A stretch of 64,000 nucleotides of DNA from Gammaproteobacteria bacterium (GCA_002725995.1 PBRQ01000017.1:62641-126640), one strand, 5' to 3'; numbered from the stretch's first letter, positions 34,990 to 45,393 are shown. Program-made: numbers and translations. The notes: a model not told the origin generated them from the sequence alone.

Positions 34990-35065
34990 CTCGCTAGCCA
35001 AAGCTGTATGAATATACAGTATTCTCCTCGGCAGGATGGATGCGCGTACAGCTTGGCTAGCCGAG
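34990..35065. repeat. 19-bp inverted repeat with alternative inner hairpin
   Basis: CTCGCTAGCCAAAGCTGTA (34990-35008) and TACAGCTTGGCTAGCCGAG (35047-35065) are inverted copies differing by two bulged bases, with a 38-nt loop. The tip of the left arm, CTGTAT (35004-35009), can instead pair with ATACAG at 35014-35019 to give a local hairpin with GAAT loop, so two exclusive folds exist. On the minus strand it lies about 105 nt past the cysQ stop. Confidence 0.55.
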
Positions 35066-35103
35066 ACCAACCCCTCTTTTTTCTCCCTCTTTTTTCAACA
35101 GCT

Positions 35104-35182
35104 TTAGCAAGCAATCTTAACCAACATTTCTTAGCGAGCATTCTCGGCCAACAATCTCAGCTGACAACCTTAGCCAACGACG
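35104..35182. repeat. degenerate 13-bp tandem repeat at the cysQ 3' end
   Basis: Six adjacent units of 13 bp (one of 14): TTAGCAAGCAATC, TTAACCAACATTTC, TTAGCGAGCATTC, TCGGCCAACAATC, TCAGCTGACAACC, TTAGCCAACGACG. The last unit covers the cysQ stop codon and its final three codons; the others follow the gene. Period 13 does not keep a reading frame. Confidence 0.7.
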
Positions 35183-36009
35183 TCCACATCCTTTAGCACA
35201 TCGTTCCAGTCAAAAGAGCTGTCACCTATGACGTAAAAAAATGGGTTAAGGATACTTTCCTTACCGTTGTATTGAAGCGGTTTGAGGTTTGTATCCACGA
35301 CGGTACCACCTGCTGCTTCAACAATTGCCTGTGCTGCAGCTGTATCCCATTCGCTGGTTGGTGCAAGCCTCGGATACAAATCTGCTTGCCCTTCCGCGAT
35401 CAGACAAAGCTTGAGCGAGCTACCCATATTGGTTGACTCAATCTTCGGAAACCTCTTCTGCAATACACCAAGGCACGCCTCTAGAGCAGCCCCGCCATGT
35501 CGCCTGCTGGCAACAACCGTTAGTGCTTCTTTCCCATTGAGACGCGATGCAAGATTTCTGGTTGCAATGTCCCTGCGGGAACCAGCCCGCTCTACAAATA
35601 CTGTTCGCCCTTCGAGTTGCTGCCCTGCATAGATAACATCCTTTACGGGTACATAGACAACACCTAGTACCGGAACACCTTCTTTAATCAAGGCTATATT
35701 GACTGTAAATTCACCATTTCGATTAATAAATTCCTTGGTGCCATCAAGTGGATCAATTAGGAAATAGCGCTGCCATCCGCGGCGCACGCTATAGGGGATA
35801 TCATCTGACTCTTCAGACAAAATTGGGATATCCAATTTCAAAGCTTGTAAGCCAGCTACTATAATTTCGTGAGCAGCAAGGTCAGCTTTTGTCAGCGGAG
35901 AATTGTCTGCCTTGGTCTCGACACCAAAATCATCCAGGTCATAGACATCAAGAATCCCGACCCCAGCGCGCCTCGCTATGCCGATAACGTCTTCCAGTAG
36001 TTTCTTCAT
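35170..36009 (-). CDS. cysQ: 3'(2'),5'-bisphosphate nucleotidase CysQ
   Basis: The 279-aa enzyme removes the 3' phosphate from PAP/PAPS and prevents toxic build-up during sulfate assimilation. It belongs to the inositol monophosphatase fold: metal ligands in ILSEESDD, IDPLDGTKEF and SEWDTAAAQAIVEAAGG. I chose ATG 36009 (MKKLLEDVIGIARRAG); the frame runs 40 codons upstream without family similarity. It is divergent from hslR over a 147-bp spacer. Confidence 0.93.
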   Translation of the reverse strand: MKKLLEDVIGIARRAGVGILDVYDLDDFGVETKADNSPLTKADLAAHEIIVAGLQALKLDIPILSEESDDIPYSVRRGWQRYFLIDPLDGTKEFINRNGEFTVNIALIKEGVPVLGVVYVPVKDVIYAGQQLEGRTVFVERAGSRRDIATRNLASRLNGKEALTVVASRRHGGAALEACLGVLQKRFPKIESTNMGSSLKLCLIAEGQADLYPRLAPTSEWDTAAAQAIVEAAGGTVVDTNLKPLQYNGKESILNPFFYVIGDSSFDWNDVLKDVDVVG

Positions 36010-36156
36010 TGCACTCTCGCAAAGTAAAACGGCATTGAACAACATGACATTCGCTTGAACAACCGCTGGTAATATAAATGTTTTAATACGCAAGCAGTTA
36101 AACTGCCGCAGCGAGTCTGCTACTATCATTTACTCCTCAACCCAGGCCTTCGATCT

Positions 36157-36534
36157 ATGCCAAAAGTAAGGGTCGACAAGTGGCTTTGGGCCGCCCGCTT
36201 TTTCAAGACACGAGTCAAATCCCGACAGGCGATAGATGGAGGAAAAGTTCATGTCAATGGTCAACGCATCAAACCCAGTAAGGAACTGATGCTGGAAGAT
36301 CAGCTTAAGATTCGCCAGGGGTGGGATGAGAAGATCATCATTGTCAAGGGACTATCTGATCAGCGCAAAGGCACACCCGAAGCTCAACAACTCTACGAAG
36401 AAACCGCTGAAAGTATAGCTAAGCGAGAAATGACCGCTGTACAGCGGCGTGCGGCAGGCCAACACATAGCCTCCAAGGGTCGGCTGGATAAGCGCGACCG
36501 GAGGCGAATACACGATTTTCTTAACAAGAGCTGA
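36157..36534 (+). CDS. hslR: heat shock protein 15, S4-domain RNA-binding
   Basis: The 125-aa protein carries an N-terminal S4 RNA-binding domain (VRVDKWLWAARFFKTRVKSRQAIDGGKVHVNGQRIKPS) and a basic C-terminal tail (QRRAAGQHIASKGRLDKRDRRR). HslR recycles stalled 50S subunits that carry a nascent chain. Length and motif order match E. coli Hsp15 (133 aa). Confidence 0.92.
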   Translation: MPKVRVDKWLWAARFFKTRVKSRQAIDGGKVHVNGQRIKPSKELMLEDQLKIRQGWDEKIIIVKGLSDQRKGTPEAQQLYEETAESIAKREMTAVQRRAAGQHIASKGRLDKRDRRRIHDFLNKS

Positions 36535-36635
36535 ACCATTCCATGACGACACAATTGTCATTCCACCCGCCACCCCTTTTACATTCCACTCGAAACTACT
36601 TCTTTGGCATAATGCTGGATGATTGATCAACACCA

Positions 36636-38210
36636 GTGGAAGCTAGAATCGATACCAAGCTCAAACACCTGATCAACTCTCCTCAAGTACTGGCATTTAG
36701 AAGAGGCATTGAGAGAGAGGCACTACGAGTTGATATGAAAGGGAATCTGGCGCAGACACCGCACCCGGAATTCCTTGGCTCCAAATTGTGCCACCCAATG
36801 ATCACCACCGACTTCTCTGAAGCCCAGCTTGAGCTGATAACCCCCGTGTCCAGCTCTATATCAGATACTCTTTCAACCCTGGACCGTATCCATCGATTCG
36901 TATACTCCGGCCTGGACGAAGAGTTGCTGTGGTCAAGCAGCATGCCCTGCGTGATACCAGCTAATGAGGATATTCCACTCGCCCAGTATGGTCCTTCAAA
37001 TCTCGGCAGACTAAAAGCGACCTACCGTAGTGGACTCGGTCATCGCTATGGCCGAGCAATGCAGACTATCTGCGCCATCCACTACAATTTTTCATTTACA
37101 GACGAGTTTTGGTTGACCCTGTCTGAAGTGGAAAATTCTCAACTGCCGCTTAAAACGTACCGGTCAGGTCGATACTTCGATCTCATGAGAAACTTCCGCA
37201 GATATTCATGGTTGCTCGTCTACCTGTTTGGGGCTTCCCCAGTTGTATGCAATTCACACATTACCGGTAGGAAACACAATCTGCAGGAATTTGATCACGG
37301 CAGCGCCTACCTTCCTGATGCTACTTCTCTTCGAAATGGCAATCTTGGTTACCAAAGTGATACCCAATCGGGGCTTCTGGACATTTGTTACAACAGTCTG
37401 GAACATTATGTTGAGACGTTGCGAACAGCAATTTGTACGCCTCACCCGGTCTTTCATGAACTGCAGTCTCCTAGTGAGACGCATCCTCAGGTGAATGGTA
37501 ATATTCTGCAGTCAGAAGCAGAGTTTTATACGACGATCAGGGCAAAATGTGTGCCCCCGAAGGGGGAAAATTTCCTCAACTGTCTATCCAGAGAAGGCGT
37601 GGAGTATATAGAGGTACGTCTGTTAGATATTAATCCGTACTTGCCGCTGGGTATTGACGCGACCCAAATTCATTTTCTCGATACTTTTCTTCTATTTTGT
37701 CTGCTCGCCGATAGCCCATCTCATAACGCAGGATTGTGCGCAGCCGTAAGTGAAAATGTTTTCAAAACAGTACACAGGGGAAGACAGGATGGCATCCTGC
37801 TAAAAGATAATAGAAAGGAAAAAACTTTGGGCAGTTGGGGAGATGAGATCCTTACTGCAATATCTCCCGTTGCAGAAATTCTCGACAAGGCATCATCAAC
37901 TAAAGATCACACTAAGAGCCTTGCGACTCAAAGGAACAAACTCGACGACTCGAACAATACACCGAGCGCACGCATCCTGAATGACATGCGGGAACAGGCG
38001 ATTCCATTTTTTCGGTTCACTATGGACAAGACGACTTCTCACCGGAAATCATTCTTGTCGTCACCTCTGTCTAGGGAGGAACTGGATGAGTTCGCCGCCA
38101 TAAGTGAACAATCAACCGCGAACCAAACAGCCATTGAAGAAGAGGACGCCATACCTTTCGAGGGCTATCTCTCCGAACTACAAGAACAGTATGAAAAGCT
38201 GGGTTCATGA
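36636..38210 (+). CDS. gshA: glutamate-cysteine ligase (gammaproteobacterial type)
   Basis: The 524-aa enzyme makes gamma-glutamylcysteine, the first step of glutathione synthesis. Recognisable segments: RRGIEREALRVDMKGNLAQTPHPEFLGS, HPMITTDFSEAQLELITPV, SSMPCVIP, YSWLLVYLFGASPVV and YIEVRLLDINPYLPLGI. Length matches E. coli GshA (518). The start is GTG 36636; no ATG is in frame upstream before a stop, and no clear Shine-Dalgarno is seen. The stop overlaps the acpH start in ATGA. Confidence 0.95.
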   Translation: MEARIDTKLKHLINSPQVLAFRRGIEREALRVDMKGNLAQTPHPEFLGSKLCHPMITTDFSEAQLELITPVSSSISDTLSTLDRIHRFVYSGLDEELLWSSSMPCVIPANEDIPLAQYGPSNLGRLKATYRSGLGHRYGRAMQTICAIHYNFSFTDEFWLTLSEVENSQLPLKTYRSGRYFDLMRNFRRYSWLLVYLFGASPVVCNSHITGRKHNLQEFDHGSAYLPDATSLRNGNLGYQSDTQSGLLDICYNSLEHYVETLRTAICTPHPVFHELQSPSETHPQVNGNILQSEAEFYTTIRAKCVPPKGENFLNCLSREGVEYIEVRLLDINPYLPLGIDATQIHFLDTFLLFCLLADSPSHNAGLCAAVSENVFKTVHRGRQDGILLKDNRKEKTLGSWGDEILTAISPVAEILDKASSTKDHTKSLATQRNKLDDSNNTPSARILNDMREQAIPFFRFTMDKTTSHRKSFLSSPLSREELDEFAAISEQSTANQTAIEEEDAIPFEGYLSELQEQYEKLGS

Positions 38211-38800
38211 ATCACCTGGCACACTTCTTCCTGGCTGCGGAAAGTGGAGAACTGCTCGTTGGCGGTTTTCTTGGCGACTTTGTAAAAGGCCAACTGAAAG
38301 GGGAGCGATGCACCGCCATTGAAAATGGTATCAGACTACATCGGGCAATTGACGCCTACACGGACAAGCATGAAATTACTCGGATAAGCCAAAAACGGTA
38401 CGGAAAAAGATTTCGCCGTTTCTCTAGCATCATGACCGACGTCATATTTGACCATTTCCTCGCTGTACGCTGGCGGGAGTATCATTCTGATGAGCTGTAC
38501 ACATTTTCGAACAATACCTTCAGTACCCTGTCTCAAAACAGGGAACATTTGCCACCCAATGCAATCAAAGCTTTTGAACGTATGCAATGCTCGAATGTGC
38601 TCTTAAAGTATCGTGATCCCGAATTCGTTGACCGAACCTTTCGCTATTTATCGGGGCGACTACGCCGTGACAACCCGCTTGCCGAGGCCTATGAACAATT
38701 CCTGGTAAATAGGGACAAACTTGATTCGGATTTCATCGAATTTTTCCCGGAGCTAACGCATTTCACCAACGAATGGATCGCAAATTCTAACGGGCATTAA
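38207..38800 (+). CDS. acpH: acyl carrier protein phosphodiesterase
   Basis: The 197-aa protein hydrolyses the 4'-phosphopantetheine from holo-ACP. It begins MNHLAHFFLAAESGELLVGGFLGDFVKG and has GIRLHRAIDAYTDKH and SSIMTDVIFDHFLA, the His/Asp set of this HD-like family (former DUF479). It is coupled to gshA by a 4-bp ATGA overlap. Confidence 0.92.
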   Translation: MNHLAHFFLAAESGELLVGGFLGDFVKGQLKGERCTAIENGIRLHRAIDAYTDKHEITRISQKRYGKRFRRFSSIMTDVIFDHFLAVRWREYHSDELYTFSNNTFSTLSQNREHLPPNAIKAFERMQCSNVLLKYRDPEFVDRTFRYLSGRLRRDNPLAEAYEQFLVNRDKLDSDFIEFFPELTHFTNEWIANSNGH

Positions 38801-38953
38801 ACAGTTCCGCCCGTAAATGGAATAATTTTACTAAATGTCACTACACAGCAATAACGTTAAGTATATGAATCAATCAAGTATAAGGGACTGTCGAGCTAGC
38901 GCACGAGCCCGCTCGATGTTATAAAACGGACAAAAACCAGCCAAGGAAAGTAA

Positions 38954-39454
38954 ATGACGATTCCCAGTTCACGGTTCATATTCGGACTAGCCTTTTTCGG
39001 CTGCATCTTCCTCATGGCGGTCGCTTTGTTTATCGAGCACACAATGCTCCTCGAACCCTGTTCTCTTTGCATCCTGCAGCGGATCATGGTCATAACGACA
39101 GGGATCATCGCGCTGATTGCAGCTATTCATCATCCCCGTGAACTGGGCATTAGGATTTACGGAGGCCTTGTCATTGCTTCTGCCGCAACAGGTGGAGGTA
39201 TCTCGGCACGCCAGCTTTGGCTGCAAAGTCTACCAGCTGATGAGGTCCCTGCCTGTGGTGCGAGCCTTGACTACCTGCTCGATGTCTTTCCTCTGGATGA
39301 AGTACTCAGCATTGTACTCACGGGTGATGGAAGCTGCGCTGAGGTTCTTTGGACTTTTCTTGGGGTCAGTGTTCCAGGGTGGGTCCTGATAGGGTTCATA
39401 GGACTGATCACAATCGGTATTTTCCAGATCATCAGACCCCTTCGACATGCATGA
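38954..39454 (+). CDS. dsbB: disulfide bond formation protein DsbB
   Basis: The 166-aa inner-membrane protein reoxidises DsbA using ubiquinone. Four membrane segments are visible. The first redox pair is in PCSLCILQR, and the second periplasmic loop has CGASLDYLLDVFPLDEVL and GDGSCAEV, giving the second Cys pair, followed by the conserved W at FLGVSVPGW. No dsbA is in the window. The 153-bp upstream spacer holds no other gene. Confidence 0.93.
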   Translation: MTIPSSRFIFGLAFFGCIFLMAVALFIEHTMLLEPCSLCILQRIMVITTGIIALIAAIHHPRELGIRIYGGLVIASAATGGGISARQLWLQSLPADEVPACGASLDYLLDVFPLDEVLSIVLTGDGSCAEVLWTFLGVSVPGWVLIGFIGLITIGIFQIIRPLRHA

Positions 39455-39476
39455 TCCAAGCATTCCGGGCTAACCG

Positions 39477-39941
39477 CTAGTTGCCGCTCGTGTTGTCCAT
39501 ATCAGATTTTCGCTGGTCGATTGTTTCCTGAAGATTTTTTACCGTATCCATCAGGCCACCCGCTTGCTGTGGCGAAACTGTTGATACTCCGGGAATCACT
39601 GCCGGCTTTTTTTTCTTTTCTTCTTGCACCGGAGCGACAAAGGCCTGCACCGTATTGATCTGACCATCGAGCTCCAGGACTTCTGCGCCAGACTCATCGA
39701 CTGGCGAGTTGGAAAACTGCCAGACCCCGTTCTCATCTTTCCACTTGTAAATTTTCGTGACCAATGGCTCCTCCGGCAGCTCCAATTCTTTTGGAAGAAG
39801 GTCAGACGGAGAGCTGGGCAAGTCCTCAAGTAACTTATCCACGGTCAGCAGCGGTGTGCCGTCGGGTCCCTTTATAACGAAAAGACCCGCGCAAGCCAAA
39901 AACACAGCAAGAATTACCAACTTCATCATCATGAGGTTCAT
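39477..39941 (-). CDS. DUF4124-domain exported protein
   Basis: The 154-aa protein has an N-terminal hydrophobic signal/anchor (MKLVILAVFLACAGLFVI) and, at about residues 60-90, the DUF4124 motif TKIYKWKDENGVWQFSNSP. The C-terminal third is basic and low in complexity (QEEKKKKPAV). Function unknown; such proteins are periplasmic or membrane-anchored. It is convergent with dsbB (22 bp apart) and divergent from the ABC-F gene. Confidence 0.8.
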   Translation of the reverse strand: MNLMMMKLVILAVFLACAGLFVIKGPDGTPLLTVDKLLEDLPSSPSDLLPKELELPEEPLVTKIYKWKDENGVWQFSNSPVDESGAEVLELDGQINTVQAFVAPVQEEKKKKPAVIPGVSTVSPQQAGGLMDTVKNLQETIDQRKSDMDNTSGN

Positions 39942-40041
39942 CCGTCACGTTTCCCGATATTTCCAGTTAACCCGCCACACAGGCAAAAAGTCAAGTGCCA
40001 CCCTTTGTTACAATATCTGTTTGTTCGCCACGTGTAATTCA

Positions 40042-41913
40042 ATGCTGTCACTTACGAATCTAGGCCTGAGACGCGGCGCCCTGCTGTTGTTTGAGGAAGT
40101 TACCTTCACCATCCATCAGGGTAAGCGGGTAGGGTTGATTGGTGCTAACGGCACCGGGAAAACGAGTCTGTTTCAGCTGATAACCGGTGATCTCGAAGCG
40201 GACCTTGGCAGTCTCGACTATGGTTCTCAACTTCGTATTGCTCACATGAAACAGGAAGTCGCTACGACGAAAGAGGCCGCAGTGGACTACATTCTCGCCG
40301 GTGATACCGCGCTTACAAGAATTAGCAATCAAATTAGGAAAGTCGAGCTAGAAGAAAACTACCATCAGCTGGCCGAGCTGCACGAACAACTTGATTCTAT
40401 TGACGGTTACTCAGCCCGGGCCCGGGCAGAACAACTTATGATAGGACTGGGCTTTAGCCAGGATGATTTCGACAAGCCGGTAACAATGTTTTCCGGCGGC
40501 TGGCGCATACGCCTGAATCTTGGACGCACCCTGATGCAGCCGTCGGACCTACTCTTACTTGATGAGCCTACTAACCATCTGGATCTGGATGCCATCCTAT
40601 GGCTTGCGAACTGGATCAAGCAATACAAGGGTGCACTGTTGTTGATTTCACATGACCGTGAATTTCTTGATGAATGTGTTGAGGGTATAGCCTACCTGCA
40701 CAACAAAAATATTGAGCTGTTCAAAGGAAACTACTCCCAGTTTGAAAGGGTCAAGGCTGCACGGCTTGCCGAGCAGCAGAGTAGCTATCTGAAACAGCAG
40801 CGAGAAATCGAGCACATGAAGGATTTTGTGCGACGATTTCGCGCCAAAGCGACAAAGGCCAGACAAGCACAAAGCCGCCTAAAAGCTTTGGAGCGCCTGG
40901 AGATAATTTCAGCTGCACACGTCGATTCTCCTTTTCACTTCACCATTCCACGTGCTGAGAAAACCTCTGACCCACTCCTCACGCTGGAGATGGCCGACCT
41001 TGGTTATGATGACCCGGTGCTAAGACAGGTTCGTCTGAGCCTGCATCCAGGAGATAGATTCGGTTTGCTGGGGCACAATGGAGCCGGCAAATCCACCCTG
41101 GTCAAAAGCCTCAGCGGCGAAATCCCTCTAATCGCTGGCGTCAGATCCGAGGGCACAAACCTGAAGCCGGGCTACTTTTCGCAGCACCAGGTCGACGATC
41201 TAAACCTCAATCAATCAGCTTTCGATCATATTCAGTCGTTGGACAAGCTGTACAGAGAGCAGGAAATTCGCCGCTTCCTCGGTAGCTTCAATTTCCATGG
41301 AGACAAGGTTAAGGAACCCGTAGAAACTTTTTCCGGTGGTGAAAAGGCGCGCCTGGCACTGGCCATTATTGCCTCTAGCAAACCCAACCTGCTGCTCATG
41401 GACGAGCCTACCAACCACCTGGACATGGACATGCGGCAGGCCCTGACCGTTGCGCTGCAATCCTTCACCGGTGCCATCCTGCTGATTTCCCATGATCGTC
41501 ACCTTCTGACAAATACAATAAATCAATTCCTTCTTGTGGACAGTGGGACGGTCAAATTTTTTGATGGTGATCTGAATGACTACAGAACGAAGGTACTGGC
41601 GCAGGGCACCATGCCGCAGGTGGTAGAAAGCGGAAAGGCGCAGGTACAAGAACCGAAAGCCCAACGTCCCAGGCATAGCCATAAGGTGGCCAGACAACTA
41701 CGCACCAAAATCGGCACCCTCGAGAAACGCCTGGAAAGACTACAGCGCAAATTGTCTGAAGTAGAAGACAAACTCGCCAAATCTGACATTTATGTGGTCC
41801 ACGACAATCCTGACCTGCAAAATTTGATTCGTGACCAGATCTCACTGCAGCAGCAAATTCAGGACGTCGAAGTACAATGGATGACCCTGAATACAGACCT
41901 GGAAGCAATCTAG
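40042..41913 (+). CDS. ABC-F family ATPase, YheS-type
   Basis: The 623-aa soluble protein has two ABC domains. Domain 1: Walker A GANGTGKTS, signature FSGGWRIRLNLG, Walker B LLLLDEPTNHLDLD. Domain 2: GHNGAGKST, FSGGEKARLALA, LLLMDEPTNHLDMD. The interdomain linker (RFRAKATKARQAQSRLKAL) is the ABC-F P-site tRNA-interaction motif, and a coiled-coil C-terminal extension (about 540-623) is present. ABC-F proteins act on ribosomes to relieve stalled or drug-bound states. I start at ATG 40042 (MLSLTNLGLRRGALLLF); the frame upstream to 39757 lies over the divergent DUF4124 gene. Confidence 0.93.
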   Translation: MLSLTNLGLRRGALLLFEEVTFTIHQGKRVGLIGANGTGKTSLFQLITGDLEADLGSLDYGSQLRIAHMKQEVATTKEAAVDYILAGDTALTRISNQIRKVELEENYHQLAELHEQLDSIDGYSARARAEQLMIGLGFSQDDFDKPVTMFSGGWRIRLNLGRTLMQPSDLLLLDEPTNHLDLDAILWLANWIKQYKGALLLISHDREFLDECVEGIAYLHNKNIELFKGNYSQFERVKAARLAEQQSSYLKQQREIEHMKDFVRRFRAKATKARQAQSRLKALERLEIISAAHVDSPFHFTIPRAEKTSDPLLTLEMADLGYDDPVLRQVRLSLHPGDRFGLLGHNGAGKSTLVKSLSGEIPLIAGVRSEGTNLKPGYFSQHQVDDLNLNQSAFDHIQSLDKLYREQEIRRFLGSFNFHGDKVKEPVETFSGGEKARLALAIIASSKPNLLLMDEPTNHLDMDMRQALTVALQSFTGAILLISHDRHLLTNTINQFLLVDSGTVKFFDGDLNDYRTKVLAQGTMPQVVESGKAQVQEPKAQRPRHSHKVARQLRTKIGTLEKRLERLQRKLSEVEDKLAKSDIYVVHDNPDLQNLIRDQISLQQQIQDVEVQWMTLNTDLEAI

Positions 41914-41995
41914 CCCGTATAATTCATGAAGGGATCGATGTGAGAGCTGATATAACAAAACAAGCAAAGCAATGTCGGGTTTTCGTGCTTGAATC

Positions 41996-42017
41996 ATAGC
42001 TATAGCTATAGCTATAG
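41996..42017. repeat. hexanucleotide repeat (ATAGCT)3.7
   Basis: Three exact copies of ATAGCT plus ATAG, in the 326-bp spacer 41914-42239 between the ABC-F and hemB genes. The unit is its own near-palindrome (AGCT), so the array can fold on itself. The rest of the spacer has no convincing gene; only the hemB promoter is seen. Confidence 0.85.
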
Positions 42018-42184
42018 TGAAAGCGGGAAAATTCGAGAAGTGAAGGCAGATTAGCTCTCACATTGATCAGGTGCAGCGCGTAAAACTGAGAAAAACATTC
42101 GTTAACCATTGTTTTGCATAATCCTAACGATAGAACATAACCGCCTTCATGAATTCTGCAGGTTAGCCTTCTAGCGGGCCCGAG

Positions 42185-43232
<1,048 letters not shown>

Positions 43233-43303
43233 TTGTGAATTCTTTCTTCCAGGCTTAGGATAGCTACCTTCTTTAGCCGTAGATTTCCCGGAGAGTTTGT
43301 AAA

Positions 43304-43627
43304 ATGACAGCCATTAGTCATGTGTCTGACGACACGTTCGAAAATGACGTACTTAATTCAGATGTTCCTGTTTTGGTCGACTACTGGGCAGAATGGTGTG
43401 GTCCCTGCAAGGTCATTGCACCAGTGCTCGAAGAAATAGCATCCGAATACGATGGCAAAATGAGAATTTGCAAACTTGATATCGATGAAAACGAAGCTAC
43501 ACCACCAAAGTATGGAATTCGTGGTATCCCAACTCTGATGTTGTTCAAGAATGGTCAGGTCGAAGCGACAAAAGTGGGTGCTCTGTCCAAATCACAATTA
43601 ACAGCCTTTCTGGATAGCAACATCTAA
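43304..43627 (+). CDS. trxA: thioredoxin 1
   Basis: The 107-aa protein has the redox site [11 protein letters not shown], buried Asp in LVDYWAEW, and cis-Pro in RGIPTLMLF. It reduces disulfides in the cytosol. It stands directly ahead of rho, the arrangement found in most Gammaproteobacteria. An 8-bp stem (GGCGATTT/AAATCGCC, 43642-43678) follows without a T-run. Confidence 0.96.
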   Translation: MTAISHVSDDTFENDVLNSDVPVLVDYWAEWCGPCKVIAPVLEEIASEYDGKMRICKLDIDENEATPPKYGIRGIPTLMLFKNGQVEATKVGALSKSQLTAFLDSNI

Positions 43628-43840
43628 CAAAACAGCAATTTGGCGATTTGGAGCCATCATTTCTTAGCTGAAATCGCCGATACAGTCAAAGGAAATGTTA
43701 CTCCAAAGAGCAAGAACTTAAAAAAATGGTTGACAATTAGCACTAAAAATATCATTTTTGCACTACCTAGCGACATGGAGATAGAAGAATCGACAATATT
43801 CACTGATAACTAACCCTTGTTGACAGCTCGATTCTGCTTT

Positions 43841-43940
43841 ACACCACTAGCCCAAACAGCACACAAATAGTCCAAACAACACAAACAATCTAACCCAACC
43901 CTCTTTCCAAAGATTGACCCCAACAAATCTCAACAAAACT
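43841..43940 (+). promoter_or_regulatory. C-rich, G-poor rho leader (rut-like)
   Basis: In these 100 nt I count about 36 C and only 5 G. It lies 46-146 nt ahead of the rho start and contains a 20-bp near-duplication, TAGCCCAAACAGCACACAAA (43848-43867) and TAGTCCAAACAACACAAACA (43868-43887). High C, low G and no structure are the defining features of Rho-utilisation sites, and rho is known to be autoregulated by attenuation in its leader. TTGACA-like boxes at 43730 and 43819 are possible promoters. No gene in 43628-43986. Confidence 0.6.
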
Positions 43941-43986
43941 TAGATGCTTCGGCATTACTTCTTTCTGAAATCAACAAGTGACTTAA

Positions 43987-45246
43987 ATGAACCTAACTGA
44001 CCTAAAAGCCAAACCCATACCAGAACTCCTGGAAATAGCCCATGAGATGGGTATGGACAACCTGGGCCGTTCCCGTAAACAGGAAATCATCGCCAACGTG
44101 CTGCGCAAGCACGCCAAAGGTGGTGAATCAATTTTCGGCGATGGCACCCTGGAAATTCTACAGGATGGGTTTGGTTTTCTGCGTTCTCCCGACAGCTCGT
44201 ACCTTGCGGGCCCGGATGATATCTATGTTTCTCCCAGCCAGATAAGGCGATTTAACCTGCGTACCGGAGACAGTGTTTCCGGCAAAATCAGGCCACCGAA
44301 GGATAGCGAGAGATATTTCGCACTGCTGAAAGTAGACCAGATCAACTTTACCGATCCATCTGAATCGAAAAAGAAAATACTGTTTGAAAACCTCACACCC
44401 CTTTTCCCGGATGAACCACTGGCGCTGGAAGCCGGGAACGGCAGCACCGAAGATCTTACCGCCCGAATTATCGATCTCACTGCGCCGATCGGTAAGGGTC
44501 AAAGAGGTCTGATTGTGTCGCCACCTAAAGCTGGTAAGACACTGATCCTTCAGAACGTTGCCCAATCGATCGTACGAAACAATCCTGAAGTTCATTTGAT
44601 CGTACTACTCATTGATGAACGCCCGGAAGAAGTCACGGAGATGCAACGCTCCGTCAGGGGTGAAGTTGTAGCCAGCACCTTCGATGAACCACCATCTCGC
44701 CACGTCCAGGTGAGTGAAATGGTAATAGAGAAAGCAAAACGGCTCGTAGAGCACAAAGCCAATGTCGTCATCCTTCTGGACTCCATCACCAGGCTTGCCC
44801 GTGCCTACAATACTGTCATCCCCGCCTCTGGTAAGGTTCTGACGGGTGGTGTCGATGCGCATGCACTTGAGCGACCCAAGCGTTTCTTCGGAGCTGCAAG
44901 GAACATAGAAGAAGGTGGCAGCCTGACCATTATCGCAACCTGCCTTATTGATACCGGCTCCAAGATGGATGAAGTGATCTACGAAGAGTTCAAAGGTACC
45001 GGCAACCTGGAACTTCATCTTGAACGGAAAATTGCAGAGAAACGAGTCTATCCGGCCATCAACATCAGGCGCTCCGGCACACGGCGAGAAGATTTGTTGA
45101 TGTCTGAAGAAGAATTGAAGAAAGTCTGGATTCTACGCAAAATCCTTCATGAAATGGACGACCTTGCTGCTATAGAGTTTATGCTTGACCGTATGAAGAA
45201 AACCAAATCGAACGAAGAATTTTTTGCGTCGATGAAACGAAACTAG
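43987..45246 (+). CDS. rho: transcription termination factor Rho
   Basis: The 419-aa protein matches the E. coli length. N-terminal domain: [25 protein letters not shown]-binding cold-shock fold: [39 protein letters not shown]; Walker A: PPKAGKT; Walker [18 protein letters not shown]-loop/R-loop: [14 protein letters not shown] and [11 protein letters not shown]. As an RNA helicase hexamer it ends transcription. Confidence 0.98.
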   Translation: MNLTDLKAKPIPELLEIAHEMGMDNLGRSRKQEIIANVLRKHAKGGESIFGDGTLEILQDGFGFLRSPDSSYLAGPDDIYVSPSQIRRFNLRTGDSVSGKIRPPKDSERYFALLKVDQINFTDPSESKKKILFENLTPLFPDEPLALEAGNGSTEDLTARIIDLTAPIGKGQRGLIVSPPKAGKTLILQNVAQSIVRNNPEVHLIVLLIDERPEEVTEMQRSVRGEVVASTFDEPPSRHVQVSEMVIEKAKRLVEHKANVVILLDSITRLARAYNTVIPASGKVLTGGVDAHALERPKRFFGAARNIEEGGSLTIIATCLIDTGSKMDEVIYEEFKGTGNLELHLERKIAEKRVYPAINIRRSGTRREDLLMSEEELKKVWILRKILHEMDDLAAIEFMLDRMKKTKSNEEFFASMKRN

Positions 45247-45393
45247 ACAACACCGCTACACGCAGGTTATCTGACTAATTTTTTCATTTGGTGCGCTGGC
45301 GCAGTCTAGGACCTCACAATCCGTTGCCTTTGGTTTGGCAGTAAGGAATGATTTTAGCAGCCCGTAATCGTTCAAGGGCAAGATCACCACTTT

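Noticed and set aside
34908-35196. ORFs of 77 aa (minus) and 94 aa (plus) in the gap upstream of rpoD
   Set aside because: They run through the inverted repeat and the 13-bp tandem array and have no domain or coding character.
41924-42109. 61-aa minus-strand ORF before hemB
   Set aside because: Its SYSYSY stretch is just the ATAGCT repeat; no ribosome-binding site or similarity.
43730-43830. TTGACA boxes ahead of rho as firm promoters
   Set aside because: No good -10 lies at 16-18 bp from either box, so I mention them only as possible within the leader entry.
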